Source: Ustilago trichophora
Lineage: Eukaryota; Basidiomycota; Ustilaginomycetes; Ustilaginales; Ustilaginaceae
NCBI GenBank assembly: GCA_900323505.1
Contig: OOIN01000035.1
Span: 124,001 to 188,000, forward strand
Length of the DNA stretch: 64,000 nucleotides
Reading direction: 5' to 3'
Part shown: positions 1-9,610 of the stretch, in pieces
Position numbering within the stretch: the stretch's first letter is position 1
Layout: each line of letters opens with the position of its first letter
Notes under the pieces: model-generated
Seen by the model: the letters and a program-made list of their open reading frames with translations, nothing else
What the model was told of the DNA's origin: nothing
Databases searched by the model: none
Position numbers and translations under genes: made by a program

Positions 1-2040
1 GCACGCTTCCGCTTTCTAGGGTTGGGCTCAGCCCTGGCTTGAGGGTGTCGGGCAGTGCTAGACGACAAGGAACTTCCCTGCGAGACATCCTCATCCATCC
101 CTCGGGTCCTGTCTCCACCTCCAGCCGCGGTCATATCCTTCTGTGTACCCATCATCCAAGTCCAACCACCATCATCCTCTGTAAGCCCAATAAGCCGTTT
201 ACATTCAGCCAGAGTTTCCTGCACTCTCTCCTTTTTGCATCTCTCCAGCCAGTCATCATCACTTTCGACATCACTCCAAAGATCATCCTCCTCCTCCTCT
301 GTGACATTCTCCAAATCCTTCCGCTGCTGCTGCTGTTCAAGCTGATCAAAGTACCTCCGAATCTCGTCCTCCCGCGTCCGCCCATTCAAGAGATGTTTCA
401 GCTTGAAGCACTTCTTCTTCTTATTCGTCTCTGAAGGAGCTGGAAAGCTGACGTTGAGGTCCGATTGGACGGGTGATGGTGGAGTGGATACTTGGCTTTC
501 ATCGATGTCTCGGGCCGTTGGAGATTGCTGTGATGGCGGTGGAAGACAAGCTGATCGATCGAGGGCTGGTGGAAAGCGATCGGATGAGGAATCAGGTGCT
601 GGTGTGGCTCTTCCTTTCGATGCGACCTTAGCTGTTGGGGATCGCTGTGATGATGGCTCGCAACTTGTTTGATTAGGAGCTGGTTCGAGGCTGGATTTAT
701 CGGCAAATGCGGCGATTTGTGTCGCTACTCGCGGGATAGATGCATCATAGCCAGTGGTCTCCGTAACGTTTACCGGTACCGCAAACTCGTACCGGTCCAC
801 ACCCGGGATCTCATAGCTGAGAAGAGACAAGAGGAAATAGTAGTTCGTGATCGCATTGTCGAAGCTTCGCTCGTCGTCGATCTTGTCAAAGCCGATGCGT
901 ATGCTGGCAAGACATTTGGCAATCTCTTCAGCATCCCGACGATGGGGTTCAGTCCTCCTAGGGACGAGTTTTGCTGGAGGGCGCTGCAATGTCGATGGTA
1001 TGTGACAAGGTCTTTTGAAATTTTTTGAAGTGTTGACTCTTCTCACAAAGTCCGAAAGAAAGACGCCAGGTAGCTTGTAGCTTAAAAGGCTCAGAAGGCG
1101 TCGATAGGTGATGATGGTTTCGTCGAGGATTGGCGCGTCATTGATCGCGCCAATCAAGGCGCGCATGCTGGCAAGACACTTTCCAATCTCATCAGCATCT
1201 CGACCGGGTTGAATGCCTCTCCAGACGAGTTTTGCTGGCGATCGCTGTGATCGAGGCAGCTGAGGAGCTCGTTGGAGAGCTAGTGGAGCTGTGCTATGTG
1301 TCGCTGCTTGGGAGATAGGTGCGATATTGTCTCTTCGGACGACCCTTTCTGTCGGCGATGGGTGGGATAGAGACACACGATGACATTCCGTAGCTGATGG
1401 GATTACCTTCCCCGAAGAAGCAACCGTATCCGTGACTGTTTCAATCGGCACAACTTTTGCTGTAGGGCATGATTTCCACAGAAATGGCAGACGTACTTGT
1501 TTCAAAGCTGAAGGAGTGCTCTTAGCACGAGGAGCTGAAATTGGAGTTGGAGCAGAAGTTCCTCTCCAGACCACCTTTGCTGTTGGACCTCGTTGCGATG
1601 GAGAGACTCTGGGTCGAAGAGAGCCCGACTGACCTTCAGAAGCTGTTGAAACAATCGAGGCGACAGAAGCACTGCTCGTTTCTTTCCACGTTTCTCTTCC
1701 AGTCGAAGGTGAAACCTGTGGTGGAAGAGCACATTCTTTAGTCGTCTTAGTTGAACTCGGTAGGCAGAGTTCAACAACCACTTCTGACGCCTTTCGACAG
1801 TCGAGGATTTTTTTCCGATTGTTGTTTCATCTGCTCTTGATGTTGATCGTCATCCTGTGAAACGAGTATGAGCGGAACGACTTTGTCTATTGTGCATGTT
1901 GCATTGTTAGCAGGAATCTTGTTGTCCATACGCGTTGCTCCTCCTCCTCCTTCGTTGGAGATTCGAGCCTTGGGTTCGAGAGTCTGCCCAGCAGAAGCAG
2001 TTCCTTTGTCGTTACTCGGATTGATGTTCGTCTCCCTCAT
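1..2040 (-). CDS. Disordered protein of unknown function with a tandemly duplicated ~69-aa domain (partial, runs off the left edge)
   Basis: I do not recognise this protein. One reading frame is open without a stop from about 1826 down to base 1. A workable model starts at the ATG at 2040, uses a donor GTATGG (1931) and an acceptor GTCAG (1784), and gives an in-frame 148-nt intron. An alternative upstream exon (2225-2079, donor GTAAGT at 2078) also splices in frame to 1783 but has no ATG. The encoded protein is Pro/Ser/Thr-rich with a recurring motif PTAKVVWRG (about 1600, 1460, 1230, 980, 630). Two copies of a helical unit, read from 1238-1032 and 977-768, share PAKLV, DA(D/E)EI(G/A)KCLAS and LLSLLSY(K/E)(L/I)PGV. 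The last part is lysine-rich, then acidic with a Gln run, and ends with a basic stretch at the edge. A nuclear role is possible but unproven. Coding is fairly certain; the 5' structure is not. Confidence 0.6.
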
Positions 2041-2437
2041 TTTCCTATATCTTTCGCTTTGAGATCGATGAACTTACCAGCACCGTTAGGTGAAGAGGGT
2101 TTGACATTGAGGGAGAGGTGAACGCTTCGTCTTCCTCCCTCCCTTTCCCCCGAAGCCTTATAGCTATAGCTGCCATCGGCATCTTCCAGAGCGCCCGAAA
2201 TCGGCGCAGACCACTGACACTTCAAAAGCCTTTTATGAAACCCATGCGCACACTACTCTCATATCTCAACCCCGCATAATTCTTCAGCCACATGAAAGCT
2301 TGACAGACTGGCTAACGATCGTTAGTTTCATTTCGACTTGAACCTGCGCAGCCCCTCGTGGGGCGTAAGTAGCCCTTTTCTTTCATATCCCAACCCTAAA
2401 CAACATTCATCCTACGGCGCCGTAGCCAACTTTCAAA
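2041..2437. other. Intergenic stretch between two minus-strand genes
   Basis: About 400 bp between the stop of the 1,329-aa protein gene and the start of the left-edge gene. It may hold a 5' exon of the left-edge gene: the minus-strand frame from 2225 to 2079 is open and ends at a GTAAGT donor, but it begins after a TAG with no ATG. Nothing else is recognisable. Confidence 0.4.
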
Positions 2438-5400
2438 CTACTTTCCCACCTTCATCCTCGCCTTCTGGCTATACATCCTGCTATGGCCCTGTCTCACAAC
2501 CAGAACTTCTTCCTCGTCATCTCCATCCAATGCAGCAGCAACGCTTCTCTCCCACTTGCCATGATACGTCAAAAACTGGCCAAAGGCACTCATCCACTCG
2601 CCATTGCATTGAGAAGTATGACCCATGCGTGCCAAATTCCGCACCACCCGGTGAAACGACGTCGATGCTCGATCAAAGCCCCTCTTCATCTCTTGGAGAT
2701 CTTCGAGGATCTTTTGCTCCAGTGGCGTTGAGGAGGAAGAGCTGCTACCACGGCTTGCGAATTGAGACAACGATGGTGGTCTGACGAGCTGCGAAGTGGC
2801 AAAATTCTCCCATGTGGCATGTTGCGCCAGAAACTGGCCATAGTGGTTCATCCACTCTCCGTGAGATCGGAGAGTGGATGTAGTGTTGGATCCCAAGCTG
2901 GCCAAATTCTGTACAATCTGGCTGTACGAGGTGGAGAGTTCGCTGAGGGCTGTGTCGATCGCCTGGAGGTCCGAGAGGATCTCTCGATGGGGTGATGAGG
3001 GCACGGAAGGTCTTGAGTAGGAAGGGAATGGTTGCGATGCTTTGAATTTGCGAACCGGTTGGCTAGGAGAAGGTGAGGGTCGCGGTAGCTGACGATGGAG
3101 AGAGGCACGGGGCTGAGAGAGTGCCGGTGGCGGGGAGACCGTTCGACGGGCCAAGACGATACGGTTCTGGCGTGCCTGTGGGAAAGTCAGCGGTATTTCT
3201 TCCGCGTACTCTACGTCAGGCTCGTCATCGTCGAGCATGAACGGCTCTAGGGATGGCTCTCTATATCGCTGAACAGAGGTAGAAGGCGGATCTCCGTTCA
3301 TCCTACAGCAGACGGACAGCGTCTCCCGTTCCCGTGCGGCTTTCTCTTCATTTCTCATTGCAGAAGTTGCTCTCGGAGCCTTGGCTGGCTCCTGTCGTCG
3401 ACTTCGTTTCCTCGGCGGCAGTAGACCTTCCAGCATCCTATCCTCCCAGCTATTGCCTTCACCGCCCGACTCTACCGCTTCGTCGTCGATGAAAGGATTG
3501 GCACGAGATCGGTTGTAACACCCCCCACTTCGCTGAGTTCGGGGAATTTCGGCTTCACCATTGTCGCCACAGTCCTCTATTTCATTCCCACTCTCGACTT
3601 CGGTGAGAAGAACATCAAACATCTGACTCTCATCATAATTGACACGACTCTGCCTCCTCAGCTTCTTGTTCGGATCGTAACGTCCAGCGTTATCTGGACC
3701 ATCGCCTTTGTGGACCGAGACCCCCTTACTCTGCTGTCCGGCTATCGGGCTGATGAAATCACCTCGAGTGTGATTGTGTTCGCTGCATCGACGCTGGTTC
3801 TCCTTCTTTCTCGACCGCCAAACAGGCTTTTTGGCCGTGCCACCAGGTTCCTCTCCATCGATGCTTTTCTTTGGTCTTCCAGGCTTCCTCCTGGGCGAAA
3901 TGACGATTTCTTCATCGCTAATGTGAGCAGCGCGGGCCGCTGGCTTCTGGAGTAGGTCGGGACCGGTACGGAAGGAGAGGTATAGAGACCTCGTCGCCAG
4001 GTCGAAGGGATCAAGATACACTCCACCGACCAGCTCTTCGTTCTCGGTGCTGTCGTCGCGCTCTTGAGATTTTGTGACGTCGATAGGAGCTGCGTCAATT
4101 GCTCGCGATGGTGGTGCGGCAGGAGCTGTCTCGGTGAGCGGCGACGGCAGTAAGGTACTGACATTGGCGCTGGCCGATGGAGACTGCGGAACCTGAGCTT
4201 GAGTGTCGTCTGCCGGAAGATACGTCGTATCGTCCAGTTGCAGATGAGAGATATCTTCCATTGGCTGGAAAGGAATGTCAACTAGCGCGGAAGGTGGTGG
4301 TAATCGAGGCGGCTGAAGTGGAACAGGATCTTCGGGCGATTTACCGCTTGATGATTCGCCTTTCACTATCTCTTCTTCTACCTTCTGATCTTCGACCATG
4401 ACTTCACCTTGATTTGCCTCGAGAGTCACCTCTGACGCACCAGAAAGGCCATTGGACGGAGTGGGGGCCAAACCATCGCCAGCTGGCTTAGACCCGGCAT
4501 CAACCGCAGCGGGACCACCATCACTTACGGATCGTGGATCGACATGTTTAAGCAACTGTGGCTGGCTGGCTACTTGATCGCCGTCTGTCACTTTCAGAAT
4601 GTTGTCGTTCTCCTCAATGCTTCCTGAACTGAGCACTGAAGCATCTTGATCGCTCTCATCGACTCCCTCAAGATCGATCGTCGAAGCGGAAAGGTCTTTG
4701 ATGAACACCACCGTACACATGTGCCTGTCGGTAGATAGCAACGACGTCGATGCCTTCTGCTGCTGTGCTTCGGCTGAGCTCGAAGCGATTTGGGTCTCGT
4801 CAACCTTGAGCGCAACATCCTCCGCTACAATGCCATCCTTCCGCTTCTGCGACTCCCTCCTCCTTTCGGCATCGGCAGCCCTCACAGATCTGGCTATAGC
4901 AAGAGCAGCCCTGGCTTTAGCAGTCTTGCTGGCTTTAGCAGTGGAAGCCTTGCGGATCTCCGGGTCACTACTGCGACTGTTGCTCGATGGATTGCCTTCG
5001 GCATTCTGCTTCCCGTCGTCGAGCTCTGCTGCAAGAGATTTGGCTTTGAATGGCGCATCGAATTTTACTGGAATGATAACTTCAAGCGCCGGACTAGCTT
5101 CAGCCTGGTTGACCGAAGTGTGAGGGCCTACCTTTCGAGGAGACGCGCGGGTCTTTCCTGCAGCACCAGTGGAGGTTTTGGTGGGTGTCAGTTCCGTTAC
5201 AGAGGCGGAGACGATTGCCTCGCTCTTTCTTGGAAGGCGCTTCTTCGGGCTCTGCTCTGTAGCAAGCAAAGGTTTTGCTGCAGAGTTCTTCGAAGGAGGC
5301 TCAGTGTCATCTTCAACCTTGAGTTTGGGTCGCTCTCCTTTGTTTAGGATGACCAACACCGACTGCCTGGCTTTCAGCGCGCACCTGCGCTTTGCCATCG

Positions 5401-6427
5401 CGATGAGGGTTCCTTCGTCGGCTGAGACAGATTCGGGCGTTTTATGATCGATGACTTTGACAAAGGAGCGAGTATGGGGACTTTCCTTTGGCCTGGAGCT
5501 ATCGCTGACTGCCACTTCGAGTGCGACCGTGTTGGTGGATTGGCTCGATGCAGGAGCGCAAGGGAGAGGATGTGGTATCAGAGGATCTCGATCATCTTGG
5601 ATAGGCTCTGCGGCGTCGGTATCAAGAAGGCCGGACGATGGTGATGAATGGGATACCAACGCAGGAGAAGCTGCCGTGGGTGTCGAAGACGGAGCTGACG
5701 TGGTCGGAGGCAAGGAAGTAGGAACGCACGGAGAAGCAGAAGTGTTCGCAGAGTCCTGCAAGGTGGGTGATTCCGAAGGGGCAGAGATATGAACCGCAGA
5801 TGAAGTGGGCACTTTGACGGCAGCGACATTGGCTTGCGAAGTTGTTTGGGCGGAGGTAGGCGGGATTGGATCCTCGCCTGCAGAGGAGGAAGCAAGTTCA
5901 TCTTCCCCGCTCTCCATAGCTCGTAGGGCATCATCAAACAAGATCATCTTGATTTGATCTTCGCTTGCGTGCTCTGATGAGGATGCGAATGAAGTAGCGC
6001 GGCTTCGGGTGCTTCTCGGGCTGAAGGGGGTTGGAATGACTCCGTCTGTTTCAGGCTGTTGATTGCCACAAGCGCCTGGAACTGCTCGTGGGTGTCCTGT
6101 AGGAGCAAGTACGCCTGTGTTTGGCTCTTCTACGGGCTCCTTGGGTGCGGTGAATATATCGCTGGCATGTTCTGCGGAAGAACCGGATGCTCGAGACATA
6201 TCGGATAACTTCGTTAGGCTGATTGTGGAGATGGAAGAGTCAGAAGTGGTGCAAAGGACGGTTGTTGGGGGAAATAAAGAGACTCTCGACGTGCTGGACA
6301 GGTCGGAAGGGACAGAAGAGCCGAAAGAGTTGGTTGTCTCCGGCGACGTTGGTCTGGCTAGCGATTTGTCTCCTTGTTCGACACTGTCTACTGCGTTGAG
6401 CCATATCGACATAGCTTCTGTCTGCAT
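2438..6427 (-). CDS. Large disordered protein with an AT-hook and a duplicated C-terminal domain, function unknown
   Basis: A single uninterrupted 1,329-aa frame read from the first in-frame ATG at 6427; the frame is open upstream to a TAG at 6583. Most of the protein is Ser/Pro/Thr/Glu-rich and probably disordered. About residue 849 it carries PRRKPGRPKKS, a textbook AT-hook for minor-groove DNA binding, followed by further basic clusters (PPRKRSRRQE). The C-terminus holds two copies of a roughly 60-residue helical unit (about 1151-1210 and 1241-1300), each with DLQ, S(Y/F)..(I/V)V(Q/R)NLA, GEWM, (Y/F)GQFL and (T/K)WE. The end is acidic and then basic. A chromatin role is an inference from the AT-hook alone. 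An upstream exon is possible: TTTTTTTCTAG ends just before an in-frame stretch at 6580. Confidence 0.75.
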   Translation of the reverse strand: MQTEAMSIWLNAVDSVEQGDKSLARPTSPETTNSFGSSVPSDLSSTSRVSLFPPTTVLCTTSDSSISTISLTKLSDMSRASGSSAEHASDIFTAPKEPVEEPNTGVLAPTGHPRAVPGACGNQQPETDGVIPTPFSPRSTRSRATSFASSSEHASEDQIKMILFDDALRAMESGEDELASSSAGEDPIPPTSAQTTSQANVAAVKVPTSSAVHISAPSESPTLQDSANTSASPCVPTSLPPTTSAPSSTPTAASPALVSHSSPSSGLLDTDAAEPIQDDRDPLIPHPLPCAPASSQSTNTVALEVAVSDSSRPKESPHTRSFVKVIDHKTPESVSADEGTLIAMAKRRCALKARQSVLVILNKGERPKLKVEDDTEPPSKNSAAKPLLATEQSPKKRLPRKSEAIVSASVTELTPTKTSTGAAGKTRASPRKVGPHTSVNQAEASPALEVIIPVKFDAPFKAKSLAAELDDGKQNAEGNPSSNSRSSDPEIRKASTAKASKTAKARAALAIARSVRAADAERRRESQKRKDGIVAEDVALKVDETQIASSSAEAQQQKASTSLLSTDRHMCTVVFIKDLSASTIDLEGVDESDQDASVLSSGSIEENDNILKVTDGDQVASQPQLLKHVDPRSVSDGGPAAVDAGSKPAGDGLAPTPSNGLSGASEVTLEANQGEVMVEDQKVEEEIVKGESSSGKSPEDPVPLQPPRLPPPSALVDIPFQPMEDISHLQLDDTTYLPADDTQAQVPQSPSASANVSTLLPSPLTETAPAAPPSRAIDAAPIDVTKSQERDDSTENEELVGGVYLDPFDLATRSLYLSFRTGPDLLQKPAARAAHISDEEIVISPRRKPGRPKKSIDGEEPGGTAKKPVWRSRKKENQRRCSEHNHTRGDFISPIAGQQSKGVSVHKGDGPDNAGRYDPNKKLRRQSRVNYDESQMFDVLLTEVESGNEIEDCGDNGEAEIPRTQRSGGCYNRSRANPFIDDEAVESGGEGNSWEDRMLEGLLPPRKRSRRQEPAKAPRATSAMRNEEKAARERETLSVCCRMNGDPPSTSVQRYREPSLEPFMLDDDEPDVEYAEEIPLTFPQARQNRIVLARRTVSPPPALSQPRASLHRQLPRPSPSPSQPVRKFKASQPFPSYSRPSVPSSPHREILSDLQAIDTALSELSTSYSQIVQNLASLGSNTTSTLRSHGEWMNHYGQFLAQHATWENFATSQLVRPPSLSQFASRGSSSSSSTPLEQKILEDLQEMKRGFDRASTSFHRVVRNLARMGHTSQCNGEWMSAFGQFLTYHGKWERSVAAALDGDDEEEVLVVRQGHSRMYSQKARMKVGK

Positions 6428-7304
6428 CTGGACTGCCGCCGAGCTGCCTTGACACGAAGCTGGATTGGGTGGTCTTTGATCGGAGATATTGAAGCCACGT
6501 GTCGTGATATTTGCTGATGACACCGGACTGTATGGAGAGGACTCTCTTGTGATGTGCCGAGCACCCTCGGTCGAGAGGGTCTAGAAAAAAAGATCGTGGT
6601 AGAGCTACAGAAGGGTACGAACAAAGGGCTTTCTTTGTCGGAAAGCCTTATAGTGGCACACGGCGCACAGGGTCGTTCCAGATTGTTCTCCCCTCTCTTC
6701 CCATGTGTCACAGAACGGATCGGTGGGTGGCACACAAGCCATGCGCAAAGATCTGGCGCATGCAGCGTCCTAGCCGTCTGCCATGCACCGGAGTTGAGAT
6801 TCACTTCAATTCAGTTTGCGCAGTGGTGAAAGCTTAACGAGAACCAAATTACTGGCGCTAGGAGAGAAGTGTCGAGATGCGCAGAGCAGCGCTGAGACGA
6901 TCTGTGGCGACATATTTTTCAGTCGGATTTGACTCAGTCGATTCTGCGCCGATTTCCTCACTGAAGTCCTTTCTCAAAGCGTTGTGTTTATGAAGTGCTG
7001 AGCAGAAAGCAGGCTTGTGAACCGCTTCTTTATTCCCTCGTACATGGGTTTATGAGAATAGACGCCGACAGATTGTTCCTTTCTTTCCACCACTCATACC
7101 CGCAGGATTTGCCTTCGACCATCGCCAGCTTCCATCACGATGTCGGCTTCAAGCCCCTCGTCCGGTCTCACGACCCTTCCTACCCTGTCAACCCATTCAC
7201 AAAAGCTGATTCATGTGTAAAAGAAAGACTCTTGCAAGAGGTATAGATTGAATGAGGACAAGATCTCGACTCCAATAGTGTGTGGTTGAGAAAAAAAAAA
7301 GGCG
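6428..7304. other. Intergenic region, possible upstream exon of the AT-hook gene
   Basis: About 880 bp between two minus-strand genes. On the minus strand a pyrimidine run ending in CTAG (6591-6581) abuts an open stretch from 6580 that is in frame with the AT-hook gene, so an additional 5' exon could lie above it. The rest should hold that gene's promoter and the 3' end of nothing on this side. No RNA gene is visible. Confidence 0.35.
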
Positions 7305-9068
7305 TCAAACAGCAGCAAGGACGCTAGCAGGTGAGCTTCTGACCGTTTCACTTCCATCTCTCTCTACGACGCTGTTGTTGCTGTGACTACCGGGGATGAT
7401 AACCTCCATCTCCTCATCCTTTGTAGCGGCGGTAGCAAAGACGTGGAGCCTTTCGGCGGTTCCCCCTGTCCCTACTCCTGCTCCTGCTCCTGCTGTTGTA
7501 GTTGTTGCACTGGCACGCTGACCTGGAGGGTGGGAAAAGTAGCAATCTGGTCTGGTGCATCCCAAACCGAATCTGCACGGCGTACTCGAGCTACTGGATG
7601 TAGTAACAGTGCGAGAGGGAGGGTGGGAGAAGAAGCAGTCGGCTCGGGTGCAGGCTGCACCGAAGCGACACGGTCTAGATCCAGTTTGGTTGGGTAGGGC
7701 GGTGTCCATCGATAGCGTTGCCGCTGCTGCCGGTGGTGGTGGAATTGCAGATGTGGGAATGGAATTGGGAGCGGAGGAGGTGAAGCTGACTGGAGCGGCG
7801 GAGCGAGCTTGGATCTTGGCCACGGCAGGACTGACATGGCTACGAGTGCAGTCCTTGTTGGTGCACCTGGCGCCGAAGCGGCAGTTCTGCTGGCTAAGGA
7901 CGAGCGCGTTGGGATCGCCACCGGGGCCAGCGTTGGCTGGTGAGGCGTGGGAGTAGGGGCACATTGGGTTGGTACAGCCAACATTCCATCGGCAGATCGA
8001 TGTTTCGGTTGGGGCGCTGGGGAAGTTGCTTGAGTGGACTGCTACCGTGGTAGTTTCGGGTGCAGGTACGGGAGCTGGGTTGTTGGGCAGCATAGGGTCG
8101 ATGCGCGAGAAGATCGATGTCGACGCCGATGCTGCAGGAGCATGAGCCGATTCTGGTGTCTCGATTTCGGATTGGGCAGCGGAAGACGGGACGAAAGCTG
8201 GTGCACGAGGATCGGGAATACCTGCGCGGCCAAAGATGCTGACACCTGCTGTCTCTGAATATGACGGAAGCTGTTGGTTGTCGTCTCCATTCGAGGCCGG
8301 GAATAGCTCTCTCCCCGCATTTGCAGCTACAGGTCCGGATCCATTGCGCAAAGCTCTTCCGTACGCAGCTTGGAAGATCTGCCTGGGAGCATGCCTGATG
8401 ACGGGAGGTGGCGGGTTCCTGCGGCGCTCCTCTGCCTTTTGTCGCCAGAACGCTTCGCCGTCAAATGGTTCATCGTCTTTGCGCAGTTTGGTGGATTCGA
8501 GAAAAGCCTCGTAGCTGCTATAGTCTCTGGGTCGAGGAGCTCCTCGGCCCCATGCTGGAGGTGACCTGCTTCGAGAGCGCCTTGCTTGATTCCCACGTCT
8601 TGCATTTGTCGAAGGTGGAGATCGACTCCTCCTCTGTTCTCTCGAGCGGACTTTTGAATCGGAAGCCTGTGGAGATCTACTTCTCCTCTGTCGTGTGTTT
8701 CTTGTGGTGCGTGCTGCGAATCCTCCAGCATTGCCGTTTGCACTTGTAGCCGAAGTTGGCACAGATGCACCGGCGGAAGTCCCTGCCTGTGCAGAACTAG
8801 AAGAGGCAGCGTGACGATCGAGACAGCTCTGTGTAGCGTTCCAGATCCAGTCAGTGAAAGCTGCATCGTACTCTGATCCGATGAGATCCTTCATCTCTGT
8901 CGTGATCTGATCCGCCGTCTTTTGGTTGGCCAGCATAACAACAATGTATTCGGCCATGACGGGGTCATCTGGCGAAGAGTACTCATGGCTGGCGAGCTCT
9001 AGTTGTATAGAGTGCTGGAGCTCTTGGATGTGCGGGGTTTTTACGTCGATGTTTCGGAAGCTCGACAT
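7305..9068 (-). CDS. NAB2: Nab2-type nuclear polyadenylated RNA-binding protein (CCCH zinc fingers)
   Basis: 587 aa, ATG at 9068. Nab2 binds poly(A) tails in the nucleus, limits tail length and couples 3' processing to mRNA export. Residues 8-80 form a compact helical region resembling the Nab2 N-terminal PWI-like fold that contacts the nuclear pore. It is followed by an Arg/Ser-rich region (about 120-180). Four zinc fingers of the Nab2 type C-x5-C-x4-C-x3-H are readable: CRWNVGCTNPMCPYSH (about 356), CRFGARCTNKDCTRSH (393), CRFGAACTRADCFFSH (466) and CRFGLGCTRPDCYFSH (498). Yeast Nab2 has seven fingers, so this version keeps fewer visible ones. It is divergently transcribed from LSM4 across 542 bp. 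Family assignment is from fingers plus N-domain; orthology is likely. Confidence 0.85.
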   Translation of the reverse strand: MSSFRNIDVKTPHIQELQHSIQLELASHEYSSPDDPVMAEYIVVMLANQKTADQITTEMKDLIGSEYDAAFTDWIWNATQSCLDRHAASSSSAQAGTSAGASVPTSATSANGNAGGFAARTTRNTRQRRSRSPQASDSKVRSREQRRSRSPPSTNARRGNQARRSRSRSPPAWGRGAPRPRDYSSYEAFLESTKLRKDDEPFDGEAFWRQKAEERRRNPPPPVIRHAPRQIFQAAYGRALRNGSGPVAANAGRELFPASNGDDNQQLPSYSETAGVSIFGRAGIPDPRAPAFVPSSAAQSEIETPESAHAPAASASTSIFSRIDPMLPNNPAPVPAPETTTVAVHSSNFPSAPTETSICRWNVGCTNPMCPYSHASPANAGPGGDPNALVLSQQNCRFGARCTNKDCTRSHVSPAVAKIQARSAAPVSFTSSAPNSIPTSAIPPPPAAAATLSMDTALPNQTGSRPCRFGAACTRADCFFSHPPSRTVTTSSSSSTPCRFGLGCTRPDCYFSHPPGQRASATTTTAGAGAGVGTGGTAERLHVFATAATKDEEMEVIIPGSHSNNSVVERDGSETVRSSPASVLAAV

Positions 9069-9610
9069 GGTGGGCGACTATGAGAGCTGGTGGATAGGTG
9101 GAAGGTTGATGAAAAGGAGGGAAGGGTCGAAGAGGAAGTTGTTCAGGTAGAAAGTCCAAGAAGAGCAGTGTGGAGTAGAGTGTCTTGCGACTCAGCATTT
9201 AAGCGCGACTTCCGAGGTTTTTCTAAAACTCCATAAACTCCATCGGCGGATCCAATAGTGAAGAATCGGGAGATGAGGAAGGAGTGGAGTTGTTGGCCTT
9301 TTTGGACGCGATTCGGAAAGCACAAACCACAAGAAGCGTAGTCACATCTCACGCTCTTCTCACTCTCTCTCTTTCTCTCTCTTTCTATCTCGTAGATCAA
9401 ACATCCTCCTCCCTGTCATCTCGAGCATCAGCAACGGGAAAGATACGAAGAGCTCACTACACGATCACAGGCCGCTTTCCTCAAGGTTTGGTAAACTCAG
9501 CGCAAGGACAAGGCGACGCAAATCTCGCATCTCTGCCCTGTTCTCTCGGTCTCAACCTCACCACATTTCACACTCGAGCATAGCAGCGGCTCTCATCACA
9601 ACAACTCACA
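9069..9610. promoter_or_regulatory. Divergent promoter region of NAB2-like and LSM4 genes
   Basis: 542 bp between two start codons pointing away from each other. It contains a pyrimidine tract (about 9351-9395, repeats of CTCTCTTT) and CA-rich stretches near the LSM4 start, the usual look of promoters and leaders in this window. No specific factor site can be named. Confidence 0.5.
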
